Source of the DNA: Mesostigma viride
Taxonomy: Eukaryota > Streptophyta > Mesostigmatophyceae > Mesostigmatales > Mesostigmataceae
Length of the DNA: 64,000 bases
Reading direction: 5' to 3'
Assembly: GCA_009746045.1 (NCBI GenBank)
Contig: RPFO01000003.1
Location: 2,185,792-2,249,791, forward strand
Below are positions 22,086-32,537 of the stretch, piece by piece (position 1 is the first letter of the stretch; each line of letters begins with the position of its first letter). A program made the position numbers and the translations under genes. A model generated the notes under the pieces. The model was not told where the DNA came from. It did no database searches and worked only from the letters and a program-made list of their open reading frames with translations.

Positions 22086-22420
22086 GTAGGTGTGTGTCTC
22101 AGCTACGTCTGCTATTGTTGCAGCTGCGCTCTACTTCTGGCTGTGGCTTTGGGTATAATTGTGGCTTGGAGTAGGGGTGAGGCTAGGGTGGGCGTGGGCG
22201 TGGGCGTGGGCGTGGGCGTGGGCGTGGGCGTGGGCGTGGGCGTGGGCGTGGGCGTGGGCGTGGGCGTGGGCGTGGGCGTGGGCGTGGGCGTGGGCGTGGG
22301 CGTGGGCGTGGGCGTGGGCGTGGGCGTGGGCGTGGGCGTGGGCGTGGGCGTGGGCGTGGGCGTGGGCGTGGGCATGGGCGTGGGCGTGGGCGTGGGCGTG
22401 GGCGTGGGCGTGGGTGAGAA
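22086..22420. repeat. (GTGGGC)n array with 5' unique leader, copy 2
   Basis: The ~100-bp leader of the previous array recurs at 22088-22185 (about 80% identical), followed by a purer hexamer run (22186-22415). Leader plus array was therefore duplicated as a unit. Confidence 0.93.
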
Positions 22421-22435
22421 TGGGCGGGTGCGGGG

Positions 22436-22592
22436 GCAGGGGCATGGGCATGGGCGGGGGCGGGGCGGGGGCGGGGCGGGGGCGGGGGCGGGGGGGCGGG
22501 GCGGGGGCGGGGGCGGGGGCGGGGCGGGGGCGGGGCGGGGGCGGGGGCGGGGCGGGGGCGGGGGCGGGGGCGGGGGCGGGGCGGGGGCGGGG
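22436..22592. repeat. (GGGGCG/GGGGCGG)n array
   Basis: Mixed six- and five-base G-rich units with only G and C over about 150 bp; strong quadruplex potential. Confidence 0.93.
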
Positions 22593-23519
22593 GCATGGGC
22601 GTGTGCATGGGCGTTGGGGGGTCAGGGGGGCTGGGGTTGGGTTTGGGTGGGTGGGTCATTGGTGCAATGTTTGGAGTTGGGGCTTGTGTGTGTGTGGGGG
22701 GGGGGGGGCATCGGGATTGCCATGCGCGTGCACGTGGGCGTCCGCGTGATCCTCTGTTCGTGTACATGTTCATGCATGTGCCATGACGGCACAATGCATG
22801 TCAGATTCGTGACTTTATCGTGTGTTCCCTAGTTGCAAGTATTACTGCCAAAATTCATTGCAGCATTCCATTCCTTGCATAATGCTTGATTTCTTGCATC
22901 AGTTCATTCTATACTTCGATCATGACCTGAAGTGCTTAAGTATTACCAGACTCTCGCGCAGTGTCAGAATGTCCAATTTTTAGCACACATGCATGTTTGC
23001 ACACCAAAGCCCTCATTCCCATGTTGATGAGGCTAAGTAAAACATTTTATTTTTGTGCGGTGATCCACAAAATGCAGCTGTGAATGGCTCTAGGAGGTCA
23101 CCAATGGTGGCCAGACCTGTTATTGAGCATTGGGAGACGTTACAGGGGCATCAATCACAGTTACATTTAGTTCAGATGTAGTTCAATTTAGTACATTATA
23201 GTATAAATGTAGTAGAAAATAGTACAACCTAGTATATTGTAGCATATACTAGTTCAACTACCTCCAGATGAGATCCAGGGGCTATGGGGACACTTTTTAT
23301 GCAAAACTGAACTTGAAACAAGCAAAAAACAAGAAACTTGGAAAAACTCAAAATGTACTTGTGCTGGAGTACATTCTTAACGGCTGGCAGGGATTGTCAG
23401 AAATCTACTCTCGATACGAACGTAACGAGAATTTCAAGTATCTGACGCTCGGAGAGCTGCCACCGTTTTCCCCTACTTGACCGAACCACATTCCCCGCTA
23501 AAAAAGGTGTCCTAGGCGG
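22593..23519. other. Unassigned sequence
   Basis: No recognised gene. GTACA/TAGTA-type words recur at 23165-23260. The right part leads into the C-rich block. Confidence 0.4.
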
Positions 23520-23524
23520 CGAAA

Positions 23525-23690
23525 TGTAGTGGCCCCGCCCCCCCCGCCCCCCCACCCACCCGGAGTTCCTCCCCCCCCCCCGCCGCCCCCCCCCCTCCCC
23601 TTCCCCCAACCCCCTGCCCCCCCGCCCCACCCACCCGGAGTTCCCCCCCCCCCCCCCGCCCCTCCCGCCCCCCGCGGTTTTCGCAAGCTC
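23525..23690. repeat. C-rich CACCCACCCGGAGTTCC block
   Basis: Two to three units of the type seen at 14515-14770, with C-runs. Followed directly by the 23.7-25.4 kb repeat family. Confidence 0.85.
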
Positions 23691-25421
23691 GCTCGAGGCG
23701 CTAACGTCAACAATAATGTCGCGAGACGACTTGAAAGCCATTTAAAGATGCGAGCGAGTGAACGCGGCGCGAACTGAGGACAGGGGTCGACGACGAGGAG
23801 CGAAAAGTACGGAGATCCGCCACCTATATATAGCCTTGCCGAATGCTATTGGAGATACGGCGTCTTCTAGTTGATAACCAGTACAGTGTAGTTAATCCCT
23901 GCTATACAACAGCGTCTCACTGAACAAACGCCTTTCGTCCTCCGCTCAAGATACGCCGTCTTCGATCCAGCCACGCACGGAAGCCTGTACGATCTCCAAA
24001 TTCCGACGACTTGTGCCCAACGGTAAAAGGCGAAAAGGACACCCGTCGATCACGAGTTATCCACTGAAATGTACGGAAAGTTACGGCATACGGGCCACAG
24101 GGTGCCCGATGGTCTTTAGTACATGCAGGGCTTGACGGCTTTCGTCCGTCCAGCCGACCGTCAGGCTTGACGGCTTTCGTCCGTCAAGCTGACCGTCACG
24201 CTAGTAGGCGACCTATTTTCGGTAAGCCGACAGGTGGCAAGCGAAAAGACGAAAGCCGTCAAGCCGACCGTCACTCTAGTAGGCGACCCAGTTTCGGTCA
24301 GCCGACAGGTGGCAAGTCTCAAGAGTTCGACCAAGTACCCGCCAGTCAAGCTCGATCGAGTCGCTAACGTCAAAATGTCGCGAGACGACTTTAAAGCCAT
24401 TAAAGATGCGAGCGAGTGAACGCCACTGAGAACAAAGTCGCTCCGTCCGCCGCCCGAGATACGGCGTCTTCGGCCCAACCACATACGGAAGCCTCCACGA
24501 TCTCCAAAGTCCGTCTACTTGCGCCCAACGGGAAACGGCGCCAAGGACACACGTCGACCACGAGGAGCTCCTGAAAAGTACGACAATTCTACGGAGATCC
24601 GCCACAGGATGCCCGATGGTTTTAAATATAGTTGGATATGCCCGATGGTTTTTAATATAGTTGGATACAGTCGGTTGCAAAATCCCAATTAGCAACTTTC
24701 GACGACTTAGAAACTTCGGTCAGTTTCAAACCTAACGTCTATTGGTCCCTTTTAAGCACCTGCATGGATCCAAGACGGAAAATTTTAACAGCAACAAAAG
24801 TTTAAGTATCTTCGCCCGTCAGTCTTTGGAGTTTGGACCGTCACTTCAGTAGACGACGCAGTTTGGATGTACCAACCTACGACGATCGTCGTAGGTTGGT
24901 ATATGGGCAGCCGCCACGTGCAGGGGAATTACTTCAGGCGAACCTGTCCGGCCGCTAACGCAGTTTCGTCATTCCGACAGGTAGAAAGTCGAAAAAGGTG
25001 GAAAGTCGAACACGGCGAGAGCAACGGCGAAAAGACGAAAGCCGTCAAGCCGACCGTCACTCTAGTAGGCGACCCAGTTTCGATGAGTCGACAGGTGGCA
25101 AGTCGCAAAAGTTCGACCAACTACGCGCCAGTCAAGCTCGATCGACTCGCTAACGTCAAAATGTCGCGAGACGACTTTAAAGCCATTAAAGATGCGAGCG
25201 AGTGAACGCCAATAGCGTCTCACTGAACAAACGCCTTTCGTCCTCCGCTCAAGATACGCCGTCTTCGATCCAGCCACGCACGGAAGCCTGTACGATCTCA
25301 AAATTCCGACGACTTGTGCCCAACGGTAAAAGGCGAAAAGGACACCCGTCGATCACGAGTTATCCACTGAAATGTACGGAAAGTTACGGCGTACGGACCA
25401 CAGGATGCCCGATGGTTTTTA
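23691..25421. repeat. Complex direct-repeat region
   Basis: Two unit types alternate. Type 1 (about 208 bp) lies at 23911-24118 and 25214-25421, nearly identical. Type 2 (about 184 bp) lies at 24241-24424 and 25027-25211, with a partial copy at 23690-23775. In type 2 a frame encoding KPTVTLVGDPVS and VKMSRDDFKAIKDASE is kept in both copies. The arrangement suggests duplication of a ~1.2-kb block followed by rearrangement. No TIRs were found. Confidence 0.75.
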
Positions 25422-25542
25422 ATATAGTTGATAGTAGTACCCCTACTAGCGGGCGGCGCAGCCTCCAGCCTCCACTCACCAGCTGGCGCAGTCATGCCTC
25501 CGCCGACTCAGAGTTAGGCCAACGCCCAAAAGCTGAATGCAC

Positions 25543-26016
25543 TACACCCTCCGCATTGGAAGTTTGTTATTATGGGTCAATTTTTGCCGTATTTGCATTA
25601 CGAATAACCCTGGATTGTTTGTTGGGGAGCCAGTTAGAGTCCCGGGTTTTTATTATTTAATTAAAACCTTTTGTTTGTTTGTTTGTCCTACAGCCGTTCA
25701 AGGCACATGGGTACTTATTTAATTAATAAATTTCTTTTGTTTGTTTGGTAGATATCGTACACGCCGTCCCCAATTCGGCCGGCAATCCGGCCCGGCGGCC
25801 CCCCTTCGGCGGCCATAGGCTAGAGTCAGTGGAGGTCAGTGATACCCAGAGCCCACATGAGTTAATTAATTAATTTTGTTTGTAGTTGTTTGTTGAGTCC
25901 AGTCCTCAGCCCCCGGAGTTAATTAATTAATTTTCTTTTGTTTTTTTTATGGTTTTCAGCCAGAACATTTTCCAGAAGCTAATTATTTAGTTAGAACTTC
26001 CAATGCGGGCGGTGTA
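25543..26016 (+). mobile_element. TIR element, copy A (474 bp)
   Basis: It begins TACACCCTCCGCATTGGAAG and ends with its near inverse, CTTCCAATGCGGGCGGTGTA. Internal marks are runs of TTAATTAATTAATT followed by TTTGTTTGTTTG. TA at both ends is compatible with a TA target, but this is weak. No transposase ORF. Confidence 0.75.
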
Positions 26017-26207
26017 TGCCGGGAAGGCAACTGTGTGTGTGTGTGATACAAAAATTAAATTAAAATTTTAATTTAATTTAATTTAATTTAATTTGAATAA
26101 GTCTCATTAATATAATTGATACACTAAGTTGTCTACCTAATACGTTGTAGTGAAATTAGTAGCTACTGTCGTCATTATTCGATCGGCGTCCGGATAGTTC
26201 GGAGAAC

Positions 26208-26990
26208 TACACCGTCCGCATTGGAAGTTCTAACTAAATAATTAGCTTCTGGAAAATGTTCTGGCTGAAAACCATAAAAAAAACAAAAGAAAATTAATTA
26301 ATTAACTCCGGGGGCTGAGGACTGGACTCAACAAACAAACAAACAAAATTAATTAATTAACTCATGTGGGCACGGGGTCGTCGCCCTGTGAGAAAACAAA
26401 CAAACACTTTATATTATATAAAAGTACATAAAACCTTCGAAAATACCTTGGACAGGCGGGGAACATGAAATATCGTGAAAATCGAAAAAAAACCGCGAGA
26501 CTCAGGCCGAGCGCGGGGTGAGGCGCGAACCAAGTGAACCGCTTTTGCATCCAGCAATCCACGCTCTACTGCCTCGGCAGGGCACGTCGGTCGGTACTGG
26601 CTCAGTAGAGGCTGAGGCCTGAGCGTGTCTACAGATGTACATGTAAGATGTACTACTCATGTGCGATACTGGGCCTTGAGCAATTAAATAGGGTATCACT
26701 GACCTGAGACCTCCACTGACTATAGCCTGTGGCCGCCGAAAGGGGGGCCGCCGGGCCGGGTTGGGGACGGCGTGTACCATATCTACCAAACAAACAAAAG
26801 AAATTTAATTAAATAAGTACCCAAGTGCCGTGAACGCGGCTGCAGGACAAACAAACAAACAAAAGGTTTTAATTAAATAATAAAAACCCGGGACTCTAAC
26901 TGGCTCCCCAACAAACAATCCAGGGTTATTCGTAATGCAAATACGGCAAAAATTGACCCATAATAACAAACTTCCAATGCGGACGGTGTA
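26208..26990 (-). mobile_element. TIR element, copy B (783 bp), inverted relative to A
   Basis: Same terminal repeats (TACACCGTCCGCATTGG ... GCGGACGGTGTA) and the same interior as copy A in reverse order. About 325 bp of unrelated sequence (26366-26690) is inserted after CTCATGTGGGC. Together with A it forms a large inverted repeat with a 191-bp spacer. Confidence 0.75.
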
Positions 26991-26994
26991 TTCG

Positions 26995-27068
26995 GTGTTC
27001 GATTCGGGAAGGGCCCTTCAGCTCCGAACATATTCGGTATCGGTATCGGGAGGCTCCAAATATATTCG
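26995..27068. repeat. Left half of an 'ATATTCGG' repeat interrupted by a LINE
   Basis: ATTCGGTATCGGTATCGGG matches 13488-13507. It ends in AAATATATTCG (27058-27068), which recurs at 31761-31771, after which the repeat continues to CTATTCGGTACAACCCTA near 31847. Confidence 0.75.
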
Positions 27069-30000
27069 AACGCGTGGGACGGCGGCCCCCGGGCCCACGC
27101 GTTCACCTCGTGGCCGCCCTCGCACATTGTCGGCGTGGTGGGCCGCGCCACCTTTTCTTGGGCGTACTGCCCTTTGTTGCTGGACGCGGTCGGGTTGGAG
27201 GCCGCCTTCCCCTCGCTCCCTAGGCCCCCGGCCTTCCTGGCCCTAGTTGCGCGGGTGCGGGCGACATTTCTTTCCGCCGCCCCCCCGGTGACGGCCTCGA
27301 CTCTTTGGGGGTATGTCTTGGAAGGATATCACGCCGGCTGCCGGCTGCCGTGGCATCTCCCGGCCGCCCGGCAGGAAGAGCTGCTTTCCCTGGACGAGCG
27401 GGTGGGTCAGGAGGTGGTCGAGTTCGTCACGGCGGTGGCTCGAGACGCACAGGTCTCGGTGCGGGCGGCCTACCTCGCGGGCGGCGCCGACCTGGGCCTC
27501 ATGTCCCCGCGGCAGCTTCGCCTCTTCTTGGACGCCCAGGCCCCGCCTCCCGGCCCGGTTGCCAGTGGGGGCTTTCTCATCACCTCCCTCAGCCTGGCGC
27601 AGGCCGCCATGCTGCGTGTGGAGTTCGGGGCCCCCATCGCGGTTCAGGGCGGCCAGGCCATCTTGGTGGACTCGGCCGGGCGCGCCCAGCCCCTAACCGC
27701 GGGGACGCCTGTTTCTGCCTTCCTCCACGACATCCTGGAGTTGGCAGGCATCCCGCACGAATGGCACCCCGCGGCTGACCAACCGGTCGGCATCCTCTCG
27801 CGCGCCCAGATTGCTGCTCTCCCGGGTTGCTGGGAGGCCGGCTGGGACCCGCCCCCCCCTCATGTCCGGTCCCTTCTGGAGGGGGACGACCCCGAGTCGG
27901 GCTCCTGTGCCATCTGCCTTGAGCCCTTCCGGCCGGGGGATGGCTTGTGTCGCCTGCCCGCGTGCGGCCACACATTCCATCAAGCGTGCATCGCGCGCAG
28001 CTTGCTCCACTCCGTGCCGCGCTGCCCGTTGTGCCGGGCTGTTGTGCCGCCCCCTGGGACTGCGCTTCCTCTCGGCCCGCCCCCGGTCTCGCTGGGTCCC
28101 CTGCCGGGTCCCCACCGGGCCCCGGGGCCAGCTGCCTCCCCGACCCCTCGGCCGCCGCCCCCGGCCTCGTTGCCGGGGCCTGGGGTGGTCGCGGGCGCGC
28201 TGGCGAGTCCCCCTGGGAGGGGCGCCGGCGTTCTCGATCCCCCTCCGCTGGGGGTCTCCCCGGTGGGCACTGCCTCCTCCGTGGCCCCGGCGGGCATGCC
28301 GGGCGCTGGTCGGGTCGTGGTGCGCGCGCCTGCCGGCCCGGCTGGGGAGACGCCGCAGGCCCCACGTCCTGCCTTTGCTGGCGCCGCTCCCCGCCACTCA
28401 GCGCCCGCCGACGGCCTTCACCGGTGTGCCGTGCTGCTTCCCACGGGGTCCCCGTGTGCTGGTGTGTTCCACAACCGTAACCTCCTCTGCCAGCACCTTC
28501 GCGCTGTGCACCCCGATCTCGGCGCGGCGGATCTGCAGGCCATGAGCTGTTACCGGTGCCCGGAAGCTCACTGCCAGCGGGTGTACTCCATTCACGGGCG
28601 CGCTCAGCACGCGCGCGCCTGTGTTGCTCAACGGCCCCTCAACCGGCCAGCAGTCCCGGCCCCCTCCCCCCCTCCCGCCTCGGCTCCCACCGGCTCCCAG
28701 CCCCCGCCGCCCGACTACTCGGCCAGTTGGCGTTGGCTTGACACGGTTCCCTGGGATGCATGCGCCATCAACCCGACGTCTACCCTGACCGACCTCCCCC
28801 ACCGCGCGCGTAGCCTTTTCGCGCAATGTGCAATCGTTTCTCTCCGGCGCATGCACGCCGCTCCGGACGACCCGCTGGGCTTTAAACTGCACATGGTGAC
28901 CCCCCGCCTGCTCCTCACCCCTCTCGGGCGTGGTGTGCGCGGCCTCCAGGGTGCGGTTATTGCCCGTTGCCGACGCTTTCTGCAGGGGGACTGGGAGGGG
29001 CTGTTTGGCGTGCCGCCCCCGCGCACGGCCCGGCTGTCGGGGGAGGTCAACTTCGAGCGGGTGGCCGCCGACGTCATCCGCCTCGTCCGCGAGGGGCAGC
29101 TCAGCCGGGCCATGACCCGCTTGGAAATGGCCAAGCTGGCCCCCGCCAATGCGGCTACCCTGGCGGCCTTGGAGGCTCTTCACCCTGCGGAGCCCGGATT
29201 CCAGCTGCCCGTGCCGGACCCCCTGCCGGCCCCCCTCCGGCTGGACCGCGACTGCTTCCTGGAGGTGATGCGTGCGGTCCCGCGGGCTTCCTCTACCGGG
29301 CCGTCGGGCTGGCGCTACGAGCACTTGGAGGTCCTGGTGGGGCATGGGGGCGAGGACATTCTCTTTGACACCCTCATTGACCTGGCGGCTGGTCGCGTTC
29401 CTCCCGCTGCGCGCGAGTGGTTAGCGGGCGCTCGCCTCCTCGCTCTGCTCAAGGGTGTCTTGCCCCCCCCGAGGGCAAGGTGCGCCCGATCGCCTGCGGT
29501 GAGGTGCTCCGCAAGCTCGTGGGCAAAGTGATCTGCCGCCAAAAGGCGCCCGAGCTCCGTGCCTTTTTCTGCCCGCCCCTCGCAGCGGGTGAGACCTCGG
29601 TGGCGGCCCAGCTGGGGGTGACGACTCCAGGCGGGGCGGATATCCTCATCCATTCGGTGCAGGCCTACCTCGAGGCCCACCCCACCCACGCTGTCGTCAA
29701 GGTCGACTGCCACAACGCGTTCAACAGTCTGTCCCGCGCCAGCATGTTTGCGGCCGTCATGGAGTCCTTCGAGGACTTGTACGCTTGGACAGCCGTGTGC
29801 TACGGCCAGCCCGGCCAACTGGTTCACATCATGGAGGACGGCACTCGCGGCGGCCTGCTGTCGCGGTCGGGCACCCAGCAAGGGGACCCCCTGGGACCCC
29901 TGTACTTTGCCGCCCCCCTCCAGGGTTGCCTCCAAGCGGTCCATGCTGCCCACCCGGCGGTCGCTATTCAGGCCTACTTGGATGATATCTACCTTCTGGG

Positions 30001-31627
30001 CCCTGTGCCGGACACCACCGCGGCTCTGCTGGCACTGCAGACCGCGGTGGCCGACATCAACCTCCAGTTGACCCTGGCCAAGTGCGCGGTGTACTCGCCC
30101 CAAGGTGATTGCTCCGGCTTTCCGCCCCAGCTCTTGGGCCGGGACGAGCGCCTCCATGGGTTGGATGTCCTCGGCGTTCCGGTTGGCGACCCCGCGTTTG
30201 TCATCGATGCTCTGCGGGCCGCCCTCGAGGCACGCACTGAGGTACTGCCCTTGATTGCGCGCCTTCATGATTCGCAGACCAAGGGTCTGCTTCTGTGGTT
30301 TTGCGCTCACCCTCGCGTCGTTCACTGGCTCCGGGGCGCTCTTCCGGCTCAGGTCCGGCTGGCCGCCGAGGGCCACGACGAACGCATCCAGTCGGCCTTG
30401 GCGCAGCTGGTCCCGGGCCCCGACCTCCCGCCACATGCTATTCGCATTGCCTCCCTGCCTGCACGGATGGGTGGCTGCGGTCTGACTCGTGCCGCCCGGC
30501 TGGCCCCAGCAGCATTTTTGGGCTCCGTCGCTCAGTCGTGGGCGGAAAGCTGCCGGCTCCTGCCCCTTTTGGCAACGGCAGCGCCTGACCTCCTGGACCC
30601 CAGCAGCCCTTTGCCCTTCGTCACCGCCATCCAGGAGGCCTATGCTGAGATCCAGCAGGCCTGTTCTCCCGTCCGTGCCGCTCAGGCGGTACAGCGCCAC
30701 CTCCCTCGCGGCACTCCCTCGGTCGCCTCCGTTCAATCTCCCGCCGCATTCCCTGCTCGCGTCATCGATAAACACCAGAAAACCTACGCGGGTATTCTGC
30801 ACACGGCTGATTGGATTGCTCTTTTCGCGGACCTCAACGCCCAGGGACGTGCGTGGCTGTTCTCGCTTTCCTTGCGGAGTGTGGGCTCGGCGTACCTTCG
30901 TGCTCTTCCCATGGCCCCCCCATTCGCCTTGGCTCCCAGCCACTACTCGGTGGCGCTCCGGCACCAGCTATTTGCCCCGCAGCCTCTTGTTCCGGCCGGG
31001 CGGCCTTGTGGTAGCTGTGGGCAGCCGCTGGATCCCACGGGGACTCACTACCTTGCCTGCATGGGGGGCCAACAGAATCAGAATTGGTATTTGTATTTGC
31101 ACACTGTCCTCCTGACGGTGGTGCTCGCCATGATTCGGTCGGTTTTCCCCCACGCGAACATCCGGTCCGAGGATGCGGATGGCGCTGCCTTCTATTCCCC
31201 CAACCACCGGCCTGACATCGTGGTGCTGGACTTTGAGGGGGGTGGCCGGCATCTGCTTATTGACGTTTCGGTGGCGCGGCCCTTGGCTCTTAGCCACGTG
31301 GCTGGGGCCTCCCTCACGGCAGGTTACACGGCGGACCGGGCGGAGCGGGCCAAGCTCCTGGCCTACGGCGACGTCGGGCACCATCGTGTGGTGCCCTTTG
31401 TCCTGGAGGAGTTTGGGGCCATGGGGCCCCTGACCTCCGCCTTCTTCAAGGAGTGTTGCCGGCTCCGGGAGGACCGGCTGGACCTGGAGGGCCAGCGGGC
31501 CCCATGGTCGGCGCGGACCTGGACGTCATATTGGCGTCAGCGCTTGTCGGTGGCGCTGACTCGGGCCATGGCTGACATCATGCTCCGCCGTACGCGGGCT
31601 GATTTTGCGGTGCAGCAGGGCTATTAG
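27069..31627 (+). pseudogene. LINE polyprotein: RING-H2, zinc fingers, RT, RLE (one frameshift)
   Basis: Frame 1 is open from the element's 5' end to 29531, with no early in-frame ATG. A canonical RING-H2 (C3H2C3) lies at 27906-28034: CAIC, then CGHTFHQAC, then CPLC. A Pro/Gly linker follows, then C2H2-like fingers (28426-28615; CQHLRAVH, CYRCPEAHC). RT begins with SSTGPSGWRYEHL; after the C8 tract at 29463-29470 the next frame continues PEGKVRPIACGEVLRKLVGK, motif A VKVDCHNAFNSL, motif B SGTQQGDPLGPL and motif C YLDDIYL. The C-terminus has CGSCG...THYLAC and the nuclease core RPDIVVLDF...HLLIDVSV. Nine C's would restore one frame. All catalytic motifs look intact, so the element is young, slightly broken or mis-assembled. 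Confidence 0.85.
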
Positions 31628-31760
31628 GTTCCTCCCGTTAGGCGTTTCCATTGGTCTTATCGTAGTATAGAGCTTTGACATGGCTCTGTATATAGGTTTA
31701 TAGCTGGGCGTTTGCTTTGGTTTGAGTGATTTCACTCTGCTGTAAGTAATTATATTTTTA
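27069..31760 (+). mobile_element. RING-finger / RT / restriction-like-endonuclease LINE, 4.69 kb
   Basis: A nearly complete non-LTR element bounded by an 11-bp target-site duplication (AAATATATTCG at 27058-27068 and 31761-31771). The 5' end carries an inverted repeat, AACGCGTGGG...CCCACGCGTT (27069-27103). Coding sequence fills 27069-31627, and a ~130-bp 3' UTR ends GTAAGTAATTATATTTTTAA. The 3' terminus is confirmed by the truncated copy at 6093-6167. There is no APE endonuclease; the C-terminal restriction-like endonuclease places it with R2/NeSL-type or related LINEs. Confidence 0.88.
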
Positions 31761-31855
31761 AAATATATTCGGCATCGGGTTCGGGGCACCCCCCTGGTCC
31801 GAGTATCCGATTCGGCAAGCCAAAACGCTATTCGGTACAACCCTAGAAATTAATG
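31761..31855. repeat. Right half of the interrupted 'ATATTCGG' repeat
   Basis: Continues AAATATATTCGGCATCGGG to CTATTCGGTACAACCCTA, the inverse of the end at 13388-13405. Confidence 0.7.
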
Positions 31856-32537
31856 CCATTCAAGTTGCGCAGAATTAATGCCATTCAAGCAAAGATTCAT
31901 GATCAATAAATATTGTCCTGTGACTCCTGTCCGATCCCGTCTCAAGTTTTTGACAAAATTGGCCCAGCAATTTGCATGAGCATGCAGCAGTGTTTACCAA
32001 TCCCCAGGTTCACCATTTTATGTGTGAGCCCCCTCCTTGAGCCAATGTTGATTGTTGCGGTATTGAGCCTCGGCCCCGAGACAAATTTCCATTGTAGTGT
32101 CGAACGATAGCAGCTTATCAACATTCCAATTGCTGGTCGAATTCATGGCGTCATTCTGACGGACTGATTTCTTGTTGTTTAAAGCCTCTCCTGGATAGCT
32201 CAATTTCACGATACATCGCGAGGGGTAGACAGTTCTACAGCGCTTCCGCTCTGCTGTGAAGTTATGCCTTGGTCATCCTGAGTTTTGTAACCGTTATGGC
32301 ATCACGGAAGTGGACTTCCCGTAAGGAAAGTTCGTGCAGCGCATTGCGCAGGTCGACGTGTAGTGCGAAGGCAGAAAGTGATTGAACGTACGCATATGGA
32401 AAATTAACATTACCGGTGGCGTGCACAGATCAGAACTAATTCGATAAGTGCTTACAGTTGAAAATTCCCACCAGAGGAGCAGCTTATCCGCTTTTGTTTT
32501 ATAGGCCAACTCCGGCCAATAATTCTTCCCACTAGCG
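31856..32537. other. Upstream region of DPH7
   Basis: No recognised gene. It contains the presumed promoter and 5' UTR. An in-frame TAA at 32520-32522 fixes the ATG at 32538 as the first possible start. Confidence 0.5.

Noticed and set aside
21455-22420. Telomeric or interstitial telomere repeat
   Set aside because: GTGGGC does not match known plant/algal telomere units (TTTAGGG, TTTTAGGG, TTAGGG).
20912-22832. Long Ala-Gly, Val-Gly, Pro-Thr and Arg-Pro repeat ORFs (collagen- or antifreeze-like look)
   Set aside because: All six frames of hexamer arrays stay open; this is composition, not coding.
28398-30964. 315- and 549-codon antisense ORFs across the RING LINE
   Set aside because: They mirror the high-GC sense frame; sense frame has RING, RT and nuclease motifs, antisense has none.
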